Source: Euonymus europaeus
Lineage: Eukaryota > Streptophyta > Magnoliopsida > Celastrales > Celastraceae
DNA: 64,000 nt
Reading direction: 5' to 3'
Assembly: GCA_963580455.1 (NCBI GenBank)
Contig: OY756958.1
Location: forward strand, 27,788,501-27,852,500
In this document: positions 25,301 through 37,108 of the stretch, piece by piece
Layout of the letters: every line of letters starts with the position of its first letter
Position numbering within the stretch: position 1 is the first letter of the stretch
Notes under the pieces: model-generated
Databases searched by the model: none
What the model was told of the DNA's origin: nothing
What the model saw: the letters and a program-made list of their open reading frames with translations, nothing else
Program-made: the position numbers and the translations under genes

Positions 25301-28300
25301 CATTTGCACAAATTGACGCAAATGCATTCTTCGAGCAAGTAATAGGTATCTAATGAAAACTCGGTGATGCAGCTTTAATTTTCTACTTAAAGTTTTAAAA
25401 TTAAACCACATTCCTTCTCAAAGGTAAGAAAATTGATTTCAATTTGTTATTGCAGTGCTGTACCCTTTTTTTCATCTAAATTAGAAATTCAACATCTACT
25501 ATGTGCAATAAAAAAAGAATATGAGCATTAAGACTAGTGAACTTATTACTTCTTTATTAAAAGCTGAAAGAACAATCCATATTCATAAGTAACAGTAATC
25601 AGACTCTTTTTTAATGGTAGGGAAAAGATAAAAATATAAGGCTGGATCAGGGACTAAATTCTGGTGGAATAGGTGAACATACCTGCACGCCTGTACAGCC
25701 ATAACACTAACAGAGTAACAGTGAGCAGCTCAATGAGGTCTGACTATTATATATATATATATATTTTTATAAGCTGAGGTCTGACTATTATAAGCATAAG
25801 ACAATGGTGACTAGTTTTAGAAAATTTTATATGCTTAGTTCTAGGATTTATGGGGGTCTACAAAGATGATCTAAAATTAACTAATTGAGCTCATAGAAGA
25901 AAACATCATCCTAATAATGCCAAAAAAGGGGAGAATAAAAGGAAAAAGGGTCCACATTCATCGTTGTCACCATACAACAAGATGCTAAAGTGTGATTTTT
26001 CTTCTTCTTTGTTGATCATTCAACTAGGATGGGGATTCAAACACCAGCTATCAGGAAGGGTGGCACAAGAAGCTCGACTAATTGAACTAGTGACGCTCCA
26101 CTTTGGATTGTTATAAATTTGAACTTTGGATTGTTATAAATTTGAACATCAATGAGGTAAATTTAGAACATTGTATAAGTCGAGTTCAATGTAAAGAGAA
26201 TATGTCAGGAAAAGCACAAAAAAGGGTAAGCTACAAAGAGTAGTACACACAGCAGAAGGGGCTCTATGGCGCTTTTTATTGGTAAAACAAGCAACGTGAA
26301 GAAGCTACTGTTTTAGCCTGGTCATGAACGATTCAATTAACCTCTTACCAGTAAGTAAAGCAATAATATGAAGATTGGTTACAAAGGTTCTCTGCAACCA
26401 CAAAATTCTGACCTTATTTTCTTGACCACAGAGGTTGGCGTAATATAAATCTTCATGTGACAAAACAAAGCAAAGAAATGACTAGTCATTACCATTGGGA
26501 GATGGCTAACAAATTCCTTAAAAGCCACAAAAATAATGCAACTACTGCACAGCAAAATAAAAGAAAACCTGTAAAACAAAATAACAATTAAAAAAAAAAT
26601 TGCACCCTACAATTCAAAATTGACTTTTTTTTTTCTTCTTCAGAAATTCGAGAAAACCCCTTGAAGGACAGCATGTGCTAGTTACCAACACCTAAAAATA
26701 TAAAGATGAAGAGTCACTCATTCAATCTTTTCTTTAGAGTGACCAACCCCTTAAAAAGTCTAAAATATTGCTTTTAAAATAAATAAAATTATAAGCAAAT
26801 GGAAACATAAAAAGGCTAATAAAACAATATTCAATGTTAAAGAGTACAACCTTCACCATAATTCACTGCAGCCCGGAGTAAATTCTCTTGCTCTTGAATT
26901 TTCGCAGCCAGACTCTTGTCCAAAGTTGGAATAATTGGGGGTCCTTGACGGGTACCAAAACAATAGGCTTTACGAGTATCAGCTAACACTTTTTCTGCAC
27001 TTTCACAGGCTGCTCCAATCATATCAATTCTAGTCTGTAAAATTTGAAAACTTTACCTTAAATATAAGGAATTCATAAATACATAATTGGACGCAGAAAT
27101 TTAAATCACCTTTAACTTCTCAATTTGTGTATTTAGTGGCAGGTTTTGCATCCCATGGAGTAACTGCTCTCTCTTTGAGTTTTCATCCACTTCTATTTCT
27201 GGCAGCAGCTTTGAGGACAACATAACCGGTAATACTGTAGACATAAAAAAAAACCAGCAACCGGTGTAAAAAATTAGAATTCCAAAGAGTTAATTGTCAG
27301 GATTCTAAACTCATATTTCCAAAACACAAAATAAAATCCAGATAAAATTTAGCATTATTGAACAAAAACTATGGTAGAAGCAAAGGATACAAAATCAATT
27401 TGTTTTCATCCAGGACAATCTACCATGGGATATCTATTTTCATAAGGGAGATGTTCAAATAAAATACAGGGATAAGAAAGAGACCTTCATTGATTTTTCT
27501 TTATACTGATCAAGAAGGCTTTGTAATACAGTACCAAGGGAAATGATGTGGTCGGTTCTAGAGTAGTGCACAATGTAGAGATGATAATGCTTCATGTTCT
27601 CACAGTTAAGAAAATCCAACAAAAGAACAGTGAAGTTTTAAAAGCCATAAATCTAATAATAAAGAAGGGTATAGATGACTTTTCTCAAATAAAGAAGGGT
27701 ATTAGATTTATGGCTTGAGCATGGATTCCATCTTCTTTGTCGTTACCGCTACTCCCAGGAAAACCCTAGGAGGAAAACTCACCAAAGTGAGAGAAACCCA
27801 CGCCACACGTGGCTTTTAAATGCCTCTAGTTCTGGTTCTTTTAACCTTGGTTGTTCTTATTGAAGTTCGGTTTCTCAACAAAAAAAAAAAGGGGGCGGGG
27901 AGGGGGGGGTGGGTGGGTGGGGGGTGGTAAAGATATGAAAATTTTGCCAGATAATGTAGCTTAAATTGGGTTGAGTGGCACAAGATAAATATGAATAGTA
28001 TTTAAAAAGGAATCACTTAGAAATTTGGTAGTGACACATTGATGACAATGATATTAACTGACCAGAGATGATTTGATAGGAATTGTGCAATTTACATAAG
28101 AGATTCTGTTCAAAATTTATTAAGTTATGCATTTTTGTTAGATTAGAGATATGCCTAAAAGTGTCAAGGAATCGAGCATACTTGTCGCATTTTCAGCATT
28201 AACATTCTTTGGATAAACAACAAAAGCCTTGGAAACCTTCTTGATTTCATCCATAATGTTGAAAAGCTCAAGATTGATCATGGAGTACTGCCCCAAAATA

Positions 28301-28897
28301 TCCTGCCTGGTTTTGACACAAATAACTAAACAAATCAGTATCAAAATGGTAAATGTTAGATAAATTTAACCACTCAGTTTTAAAAGCAACATCCGTATAT
28401 TCAGCAAGCTAATAGCAACAAAAGAAGAATGCTTAGATAAAATAAAATAAAAAGCAATAACGCATCAGAAAATGCAAACATCAAAGAAATTAATTTAAGT
28501 ATAACCTAGCTTATAGACATAGACTGAAGTATAAATATGAGATCTCATTTATTATTGCACTTCAAACAAAATAAAAATTAATAATCATGAATCTTCAGAT
28601 TTCAAATGTATGGTTCTAGTCTTGCTCATCAAGTGCAATAATAACTAAAGGTCAATAACAATTAAGTGGTAGATAAAATTGCAAAGATGTAGACATAGGG
28701 TACCATTTGGGGGTGGTGTTGGTGCGAGCGTAGGCATCAAAGTCTTCAAGGATACGAGAAATGGCTTTGAAGAGGGAGATGGCTCGTATCTTGAGAGATT
28801 CTAAATTGAGCTGCTGCACAACCGCCTGGTTCAGCCTCTCTACGGCCACCTGTTGCTGCTGCTGCTGTTGCTGTGGCTGTTGTTCCATTGCGGCCAT
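19360..28897 (-). CDS. MED8: Mediator of RNA polymerase II transcription subunit 8
   Basis: Twelve exons (28897-28704, 28306-28182, 27234-27110, 27034-26851, 25286-25179, 25085-25018, 22901-22638, 21942-21886, 21360-21169, 20684-20634, 19862-19802, 19553-19360) encode 540 residues. The conserved MED8 region fills about residues 17-230, with VERLNQAVVQQLNLESLK, DFDAYARTNTTPKWQDILGQ, SKAFVVYPKNVNAENA and RIDMIGAACESAEKVLADTR. Poly-Gln tracts lie at the very N-terminus (about 9-16) and in a Gln-rich C-terminal half encoded by exons 7-12. MED8 sits in the head module of Mediator, bridging transcription factors and RNA polymerase II in the nucleus. In Arabidopsis it is linked to jasmonate defence, flowering and sugar responses. 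The gene is intron-heavy; intron 6 is 2.1 kb. Introns contain a SINE remnant, a foldback and two G-rich tracts. Confidence 0.94.
23126..23361. repeat. Two diverged repeat units in MED8 intron 6
   Basis: A unit near 23126-23193 and a longer one near 23270-23361 share 'gagaaatgtgttttgctgat'-like starts. Both then have 'acgtggataagtatgtggg'-like middles and end in 'gtaatagaggtgagaccca'-like sequence. They appear to be arms or subunits of one degraded element; no coding potential was seen. A G-rich stretch (about 23057-23090) lies just to the left. Confidence 0.5.
25997..26102 (-). mobile_element. tRNA-derived SINE remnant in MED8 intron 4
   Basis: On the minus strand a tRNA-like A box (AGTTCAATTAGTCGAG) is followed by a B box in GGTGTTTGAATCCCCATCC. 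The element ends in a purine-rich AAGAAGAAGAAAAA tail. This order and spacing are those of plant tRNA-type SINEs. A related copy lies in a REC8 intron at 31592-31700 in the same orientation. Confidence 0.6.
26101..26146. repeat. Perfect 23-bp tandem duplication in MED8 intron 4
   Basis: A 23-base unit beginning ctttggattgttataaattt occurs twice in a row without a mismatch, immediately beside the SINE remnant. It could be a recent slippage event or a duplicated insertion edge. Confidence 0.9.
27642..27716. repeat. Short foldback with nested direct repeat in MED8 intron 2
   Basis: The 16-base arm aagccataaatctaat (27642-27657) is matched perfectly by its reverse complement at 27701-27716. Between the arms, ataaagaagggtat occurs twice (27659-27672 and 27689-27702). 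The transcript could form a hairpin of about 75 nt. Confidence 0.85.
27891..27928. other. G-rich tract with quadruplex potential in MED8 intron 2
   Basis: Thirty-eight bases on the plus strand are almost all G, in several runs of three or more, directly after a poly-A run. The plus strand is the template for MED8, so the transcript is C-rich here. G-quadruplex formation would be on the DNA template strand. Confidence 0.7.
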
Positions 28898-29714
28898 TCT
28901 TTAGAAGATCGGCGGATTTTTCGTTCGACAGAAACCGCAAGAAAGGGAGATGTCCAGAAACGAAAATATTTAGGGTTAGATTTGCTGTGTACGTTGTAAA
29001 GCGGAACACGAAGTGGGGAGAGAGAGAGAGGCGGATTTGTTTGTCGCAGAGAAGGAGAAAGCGCGAAAGAGGAAGAACTGGAGAAGTGCGCTTTGGACTC
29101 TGTAAACACAAACAAAAACGACAGATTATTTGCGTTTTGATCGCCCATGTAACACCCGACGTGCAATGGATCTCTCTCATAAAGACCTCCGATTTATGTA
29201 CAATTTTTCTATTTTGGATGGATTCACACCTTAACCCTAACTTCTTCTCTTTTGCTAATTGCTAATGAAAGAATTACATGCTTACGGGCCATATATAATT
29301 TCCGATATTTTGACACTTCACTGGTAGACAGAAAAAAAAGTTGTACTTGATCCTCCATTCAAGCTAATGAGTTACGTTGTATTAAATATGCGATTTCAAT
29401 GTTTTAAATATTGGTGTATATGTTTAAATTGAATATTGAACCTTTCATTCATTTGATTAAATTTAAAATATCAAGTTGGACTCTGTGGATCAAAATCAAT
29501 CGAATGAGTCGATTTTACTGGTATTGAACTGGTGCTAAATCAATTTTATATAAAAAGATAAAAAAAAAGTTAATAATTTTAAAGGGATAATATTCAAAAT
29601 TACCGATGTACTTGTTGAAAACAAAATCTAACTATAAACCCCTCAACTTTTTTTTGAGCTGGGTCATCTACTTCGTTTAATGATATCCATAAAAGAAGGC
29701 TGAGAAGACCCGTC
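28898..29714. other. MED8 5' region and REC8 3' flank
   Basis: About 0.8 kb separates the MED8 start codon from the REC8 stop codon. The stretch at 28898-29150 is purine-rich with short GA repeats and is probably MED8 5' UTR and core promoter. Open frames here on both strands overlap each other and lack family resemblance, so they are not called. The rest is AT-rich and featureless. Confidence 0.5.
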
Positions 29715-32700
29715 TCACATCTTTGCTCCTTTAGAGATGAAGATATCCCCATAAGGCACCTTCTGTTCAACTCGTAGAAAATCACGTGATGCGAGAACTG
29801 CATACAAGTTAGACAAATATATCAAGCTCAAATCGTCACGATTCGAACAACTGTTTTTAACTGCACAGCAGTAATGTTGACTAGTTATTGAAAATATCGT
29901 TAATCAGATACCACAAGTTTGATAAAAGAGCAGAGCCGCTTTAGTTCTATCCATTCCAGCTGCTAAGTTGTTCAGGGATTCTAATTGAGGCGCTCCTGGT
30001 GTTTCAAAGTATGTTTTCATCTGCCTGTAGGATTTCAAATGCAGGGAGGTCACATTAATTGGCCCAAAAACTGAGATGTGGATGGAGAGTTTCAATAAAA
30101 TTGAAAAATAATTATACTCTCTTATGGAATCAGTTATCCTGTCAATGGGTTGAGTGCCGATTGGACGCTGGGTTTGTGTAGGTCCAGTCTCCACCAACAG
30201 TTCTGAAAGGAAAAAAAAATCAACAGGGCGATTTTCTGTCACAGTATCAACAAAGCTGTTGCTATATTGTAAAATAAGAGACAACGAGGAATGCTATTGA
30301 CCATGATCAGGTGGCAGGTCATTCTCAGACAGTCTTGATAACTTGAAATTTGGATCAGAAAAGTGCCATGGATTGTCTTCATCAACAGGTTCGAGGCTGC
30401 TGCTGTGTCTCGATGAAGAATAATGCCTTTTCTTGTTGGACCTGTTATATAAAGCCATTGCTAGTATCTAATAATGATCATTAAGATTTTGTTCAGAAGC
30501 AAACTCTGGCACCCCATTTGCTCCAAGATATTTTCAGGCTTAATAGCTACTCTGGACGTTTGACATGTATGTATTTAGCATGTGGTTAGAAAAAACTTTA
30601 TACTTACCATCCTGAGTTAACTTCTGTATTATGCGAAAGGATAATGTTACCACGTCCTGAACTTGAGCTTGGGATGGATCTTACTTCATCTCCTGTAGAT
30701 TAACATGGAATAGTGTCAAAATCATCGGACAGCTTCAAATCCTCCCCAAGCAAAAGATAAAATCAAAATGTACCGGAATTTCTGGGCGTGACCATCACTG
30801 ATTCAGGTATCCTCACACTATTGTTCATAAGATTTGCTCTTAGCTCCCCCATCAGTTCAGTTGGTACATCATTGCTGACAAGATTCGATCGCAACTTCTC
30901 TATGGGAACACCCCCAGATTGAGAGCCAACTCCACTGTGAATGTCTTCAAATGCCTTTAAATTCACAGCACCAAAACAGAAAGAGTCAAGTGTTCCTCTT
31001 GGACTTGTGCTAAAAAATAACTTAATTACTTACATATCCCATTGAATCTTGGTAATGCGCGCTATCATGCAATGACGAAGAGGATTCTGGAGGCGCGGTG
31101 GGTGATGGGGAGTTCTTCTCTGCTTTCAAAAGCACAATACAAATTACTTATCCTTTTTTGTGGTAACAATATTCTGAGCAGTAATTCTAAGTAAACTCAG
31201 ATCGAAAGAGAACCATGGTGACAAGCTAATTACTTTTCATGTAGAGCTCCAGAAGAGGTGCTGGATAATGGATATCTCTACTTCCATTTGTAAATAAGTC
31301 ATCAATAAGTACCAAGTTAGGCAGCTCCATCAGTTTAGTTATCTTCCTTCTAGACATTAATGTAGTGCTTGCCTGCAGTACAGGTAGCATATAAAAGTCC
31401 AGTATCTCAAAGATAGAAAACTGAAGTTATTGCTTTCTCTACATCCACCTTCTGAATATCAGAGGTCTAAATAGCATTTACAATTTCTCGCCTTATTCTT
31501 TTTCGAGGTAGCGTAAATGTTAAAGTTCTAAGTATTCTGATAATTTCTGAAAACAATCAAGATCTACGTCAATACCTTATCCAAGGGCAGCTTGCATTTT
31601 TTCTTCTTCTTTCGTTGGATATTCAACAGGGATGGGGATTTAAAGCCCTGCCCAGAGGCAGGGTGGTCAGGTGCTTGACCAGCCAAACTTGTGGTGCTAC
31701 TCAAGCTTGCATGTGATTTATTGACTAATAGTTTTCAATGTGCATAATTTTGGTAGTTGAATTTCAACTCTAGCAGGCAGCAGCATAGAGAGTGGGATCA
31801 GCTCTGTTATGAATATGATAAATCAGGAGCAAACCTTTCTCTTTCTTCCTCCTCTTGAAATAATTTCGGAAGCATCTTGAAGCCAGGACTGGTAAATGTG
31901 ACCTGCGATTATGGTTTGTTCATAATCCATTGCGGGGCCGGCTTGTGCCTTTACTTTTCTTCTTGTTGGTCCTTGCCTGTGCTGACCCTGCTTGATCCAC
32001 GATTTAGTTGGTAACTTTGATTTCCATTTCTGTTTCCGTTTTTCTTCTCTCTTTTGCTTTATTTTCTTGATGCTTGCTATAAATGCATATAAATTAGTCA
32101 AAATTACCTGTTTTCCTGCCATGTATTCATCAGATTGTTGATTAGCTCGGTGTGACAGTTGCTGGTCCTGGATATCATCAGCTGCAGGAGGGTTGGTTAG
32201 ACATTAGTCTGCAGTCCCAGCTTAACCTTTTATCATTGGTTCACCATTTTTTTTTCAGGTAGTAAGCACATTCAAATGTCAACACTTAAGATTTACAACC
32301 TTGTCCCACACTCCCACTATTCTAGGTCAGTAGTCTCTATTAGTACAAACCACAATTAATTTTAAATTAATCAAAGGGAAGGATAAGAATATAACCACAA
32401 AATACATGTCTATATGTACTAGAACATATAATGGCACAAGAAGAACAAAAGAATTCTCTCTCGGAAGAAGACCTCAAAGAAAAAGAAAAGGGAACAGAAG
32501 AAAATTTCCAAATTATTTGTAGTTTCCTGTATAGTTGTTTGATTTTGCGGCATTCTGGTGTATAAGTGTATTGCTTCCTACATTCCTCGTTCAAAATTAA
32601 TTGCTTCCCCGAGTACATCCAGGGGATGCATCCTAACCCATCTCTAATTCCACACCTGGGAGGGAACATGGGGTCCTCTTTCCATGTTATGCATGCCTAT

Positions 32701-35700
32701 TTGTGTCCTTGGCGTTAACTTATTAATAGCAGAGTATAATGTCTTTTAATCATTATGCATTCTGATTTGGTTCAAACAATCTTACTATATATAGACAACA
32801 ACATTAAGAAATTTCTTGGCACAAAGAACAATTGAATAAACCAACAGTAAGTTGGTTCAATAAATATGCACGACTCTTCACCAAGTCAAATTCTCAATCC
32901 TTTTCGTTTTGGGAAGGGGATGGGTCTTTATGTTGGTTTAGTTGCAGATTTTATCAATGTTTAGTCATTATGATTCTCTTACCTCTGTGAGGCTCATCCT
33001 GCTGTGGTAGAGAGGGTATAACACTAGTTGGCAATTGGTTCTGCTCCGCCGACGTGAAGTTCATTTGCGTCTCCTCATCTCCTTCGATATCAAATCTGTT
33101 ACATCATATGATAAAGGGAAGTGTTTAATGAACCATAAATTAAAAGGCAAATTAATTTCCTTGTGTACACTTTTACCCATCAAACTCCATGGAAAATGTT
33201 AATGCAGAAAAACAAATTATCAGAAATGAATGTAGATAAAAAGTTACCTTTCAAAGCGATTGTACGTGTCCGTGTTTGCCTGATAGGAATCATAACGTTC
33301 GAATAAAGTGATATTTTCAGCATCAGCTGAGAGACAGAGAGAGGAGTTAGTTCAGAGGGATGATTCAGATGTCTGCTCGCTTTCAGAAAATATTTATTTT
33401 TTTAAAGTGAGGAACAATTCATCATCCACAAAAGTTTGAGGATGGAAGAAAACCTTGATGTAAGTGTTGCGAAATATCTTCCTCCCTAGGATCATTGTTG
33501 ATATAGGGCTCATCAATATTGTCAAGTCGCTACATAGAGAGAAAGGTTATGCAGAGGTTAGCTTCTTGAAACTGAGCAATTCAGTAAAATCTCTGCATAG
33601 TTCTATTCCTAGCAGAGAAATGTTGCTGTCCACTTTCTCATCAATGCTTCTCAGTATTCTTAAATTTTAAAAATCAGAGAAGAATTATCACTCTCAGTGT
33701 GTGAAAGGATTTGAAAAGTCATAGCAAGGTCACTATGGTGGTGGATCAGAACACAGTCAATTGATTTCATAAACCAGCGGAATTACAATTATTGTACCAC
33801 TGGAGTCTGGAATAATGCCAATGCTCATTATTTTGCTCATAAGAAGAAAGAAAAATAAATTTGAAATAACTTTTGCAACATTCTCGAAACGAGCAGATGT
33901 GAGTAGTGTACAATGCAATTTGTAAACACATTGAGTCTTTGGTTGCTGGATCCAAGCTGAATAATTCCATATTATAACATGCAAGCTACTGCAATTCCTC
34001 TCCCACTATCAGAATTAACTCAACAAATGCATGACTTCTCTATCTCCCACACATGATGGTATAGATGCCATCTTTATTTCTCTGCGTTCTATTATTTCAA
34101 CTACATTACTGCAGTTATTCAATTTGAAGGCCTTCAAATTAGAAATCAGTTACACAGGGTCTCAAAACCACAATCCATGACTGCAGTCCAACTAGTTGGA
34201 TAACAAGATTAATCCAGTACACATACAATTACACTGGTTAAATATACCAAAGCAATAAATCATGGAGTCAGAAACACTCAGTCCATGTGTCATCACCAAC
34301 AACGCAATATCAACTTCCTGTTTTCAAACCACAATTTTAACCTAAAATGCAAAGTACCTACATAGACAGTTAAAGATTCAATCCATGTGTTGAACCTAGA
34401 AACATTTCCAAGGATTAAAAGTTCAATCGGAGGAATATTCTCTATTTCTACGCAGCTTACCATGGTAAAGTAGGCAACGCGTTGGAACCCCATAGTTGTT
34501 GCATTGGAGAAATTAAGGGACTGCTCAGCATCTCCAATATCAGCATCCGCAATATCAGGCAGCGTAACAGCCTCTTTCCTGCAGGAGGGAGACGCACCAC
34601 AAGACACACTCAATGTCCATGCCATTTGACCTTCCTACCTTTCTCTCGTCTTTCACCCCCCAAAACTGGTAATACTTCTCAAAGACTTAAAAGGCTCCTC
34701 GTTTACTTAAATTACACCGTCCCGGGACTATGCTATAATGCACTATGCACCCGAGAGGACTTAAAATTGCGGTTCACCCAATCGATGCTAAAATAAGCCT
34801 TAACTAAAATTCAAACGAAAAGCAACTGAAATGGTTGAAGACGACGAGATACCTGGCCTGCGTTCTTCTCTTGGTGAGTAAAGTGGAGTCCGGAGCAGCT
34901 TTAACCTTCCAGGCTTCGTTAATCTCCACCTAGACTCAAGAACACACCAAAAGAAATCACGCTTCATCGCTTCTTCATTGAAAACAGAGAATCATCTTGA
35001 AGAAGAGGATTTAGATCTCGGAGAGAGTAACCATAAGACGGGAAACGTCATCTGCAAAGATAAGCGGAAGCAAACAACACATCAGATATGTTTCGTTACT
35101 GAATAATCTAAAGACTCGACTGATGAGGAGTTGGAAATTACCGTAAAGGAGTTTCACTTTTCGCTCATAGACAATTACAACTCCGCCTGAGAACAACGAA
35201 GAAGAGAATCGACTTAATTTGTGACTGCAATTTGAAAGAAATAATCACAGAGGATAAAGTAATTACTACCCATGAGAATTCCAGAGAGTCTAAGAGCCAT
35301 TGGGACGGAAGGATTCAAAATCTCTTCGCTGCAAATCAAAGAAATCCTTTAAAAATCAAGTATATCAAATTACACTAGTAAATGGTCTTCGACGAAAGGG
35401 ATGTAACCAGATTTTGATGATGTTGAGCTTGTCAAGCTTCTTTCGATTTATCTTCGCGTGCATAGTGGCCGCCATCCTTCATTAGAAATAGTAAGAAACA
35501 GAGGTTAACACCCTTGCTTCTCCTTCAAGAAATTCACGAAGATTAAACTCTAAAAAGGAGATTCAAAAAACGAATTCAATGAAGCTACAATCCACGTTGC
35601 ACAAATAAGCAGACCGAACAAAATACGATGGACGACCTTGAATTGATCCACACTAACGCATAATAAGATAAGATAACCATCAAAATTGCATGAAAAACCG

Positions 35701-35941
35701 GGGCAATCACAATCCCCGAACTAAGAGTGATCAGAAGAATATGCTAAACGCAGAAATCAAAATAAGCTATTCTAAGCAAAACAGAAGCATTCAGTAGACA
35801 CTGAGTCAAAAATAATGAGCTGATTCACATAAGCACAAATTTAAAAAAACAGGGAACAGAATATAAAAAAAATGAAGAAGAGGATCACCAGATTTGTCCA
35901 AGCGCGGCTTTACGAGCAAGAAGCTGGTGAGAGTAGAACAT
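29715..35941 (-). CDS. SYN1: Meiotic cohesin kleisin subunit REC8 (Sister chromatid cohesion 1 protein 1, SYN1/DIF1)
   Basis: Nineteen exons (35941-35889, 35476-35408, 35328-35270, 35186-35142, 35051-35032, 34929-34853, 34578-34461, 33529-33454, 33326-33248, 33095-32983, 32181-31835, 31372-31234, 31119-31034, 30954-30774, 30692-30608, 30441-30302, 30202-30118, 30024-29912, 29797-29715) encode 655 residues. The N-terminal Rad21/Rec8 domain (about 1-110) starts MFYSHQLLARKAALGQIW and includes GGVVIVYERKVKLLYDDV. The C-terminal winged-helix region contains YFETPGAPQLESLNNLAAGM and VPYGDIFISKGAKM. The central MDYEQTII and ETGPTQTQRPI blocks match plant SYN1 rather than SYN2-4. REC8 closes the SMC1-SMC3 ring, holds sister chromatids together in meiosis and is cut by separase. 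The fifth exon is only 20 nt. A 42-nt in-frame, intron-like segment sits in exon 11. Confidence 0.93.
31592..31700 (-). mobile_element. tRNA-derived SINE remnant in REC8 intron 11
   Basis: On the minus strand it runs from a GGCTGGTCAAGC A-box-like segment, through a GGCTTTAAATCCCCATCC B-box-like segment and GTTGAATATCC, to a purine tail of AAG repeats. It shares 'AATCCCCATCC...GTTGAAT' and the tail with the MED8 intron 4 element at 25997-26102. They look like two members of one family. Confidence 0.55.
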
Positions 35942-37108
35942 CTTGATCAATGGCTCAGCGACCGAAAATGAAAGCAGAGAGTGAAATAGAGAAACAGCTA
36001 CGGCACAGACTATAAGAGAGTGACACAGAGAGAACAAAGAGCTCAACCACAGTCACAGCCAGAGCGTTGTATGTGTGTGTAGTGTGAAGAGCATGTGTTT
36101 TTGAACTATCTGGAACCCAAAACTGTGTAACTATCGTTGCGCGCCATCAATTTTGCAGGAAGCGAAAGGAGCGGGCAGGGGCATTGTTGGAAACCTGTCA
36201 TTTGTAAAAAGTTACCGATTCAGCAAGAAAGAACGATGGTGGTACAAAGCATCTCGAAACGACACGTGTATTCTGGCGTAACAAACTGAGGGAAAAGTCC
36301 ACTTTTGGGCCACCACAAGAATCATCTCGTAATCACGATCCTCTACTGTCTGATGAAGTCGCCACCACAATGATATAGTTTTTGTTTTAAAAAAATATAT
36401 ACATATTTGCAAATGTAAATATGTCAATCGATTGAATATTTTAAGAAATATAATTGTTTACAATATTTGCCATTTTCACATTTCTTCAACGGAGAAACTG
36501 GTGGAAGTATCAGAGGAAGTGGTGCTCATTGATTGGTCATTCAACTGAAAATGCCTTGCTATCGTACGCGTCAAACAAAAAATCCACAAAATCGAAATTA
36601 ACTGAGAACAAATCGTTTAACTAATTGAAAATTCAATCAAAAATCGACATAATTAATTAAACGATTTGATAAAAAAATCAAAAATTCAACCAAAATTGAT
36701 CATTGACATTTATAATGACTGCGCCTCCTCGCCTTATGAACCATTTCAAAATCATAATTAGTTGTAAATATATTCTATTGGATTTATTGTGAAGATGCAA
36801 ACACAAACAAAATTATGCAATCGCCACAACATAAACGAATCCGATCTCCAATTTGGTTGGTAAGAAAGTAGATGCATCATGTCCCAACGTGAAAGATGTC
36901 AATTACTCGCAAACTATTTCTATAACTACCGGGCTTTTTCACTTTTTCACTTCATTTACTCGTAACAGACCTTACATTTTATCTAAGTAAATGCAAATCA
37001 GTATCTCAGACTAATTTTGGCATTGAGGAACAAACTTAATCCTCCTCACCATTCTATGAAAAAACATAAAATTGCAGGCTTTAATTGCAAGTGGAGTGTA
37101 CTTTGTCT
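35942..37108. other. REC8 promoter and PMT 3' flank
   Basis: The stretch at 35942-36150 is REC8 5' leader and core promoter, ending with small GA runs near 36020-36035. The segment at 36200-36430 is moderately GC-rich but without a recognisable gene. The remainder is AT-rich and probably includes the PMT 3' UTR near 37020-37108. No coding signal was recognised. Confidence 0.45.

Noticed and set aside
28746..29265. Open frames on both strands across the MED8 start
   Set aside because: They overlap MED8 exon 1 and its purine-rich leader in other frames; composition is low-complexity.
32066..32107. Ordinary 42-nt intron in REC8
   Set aside because: It is shorter than usual plant introns and the frame is open through it, so it is annotated as coding and reported as a possible exitron.
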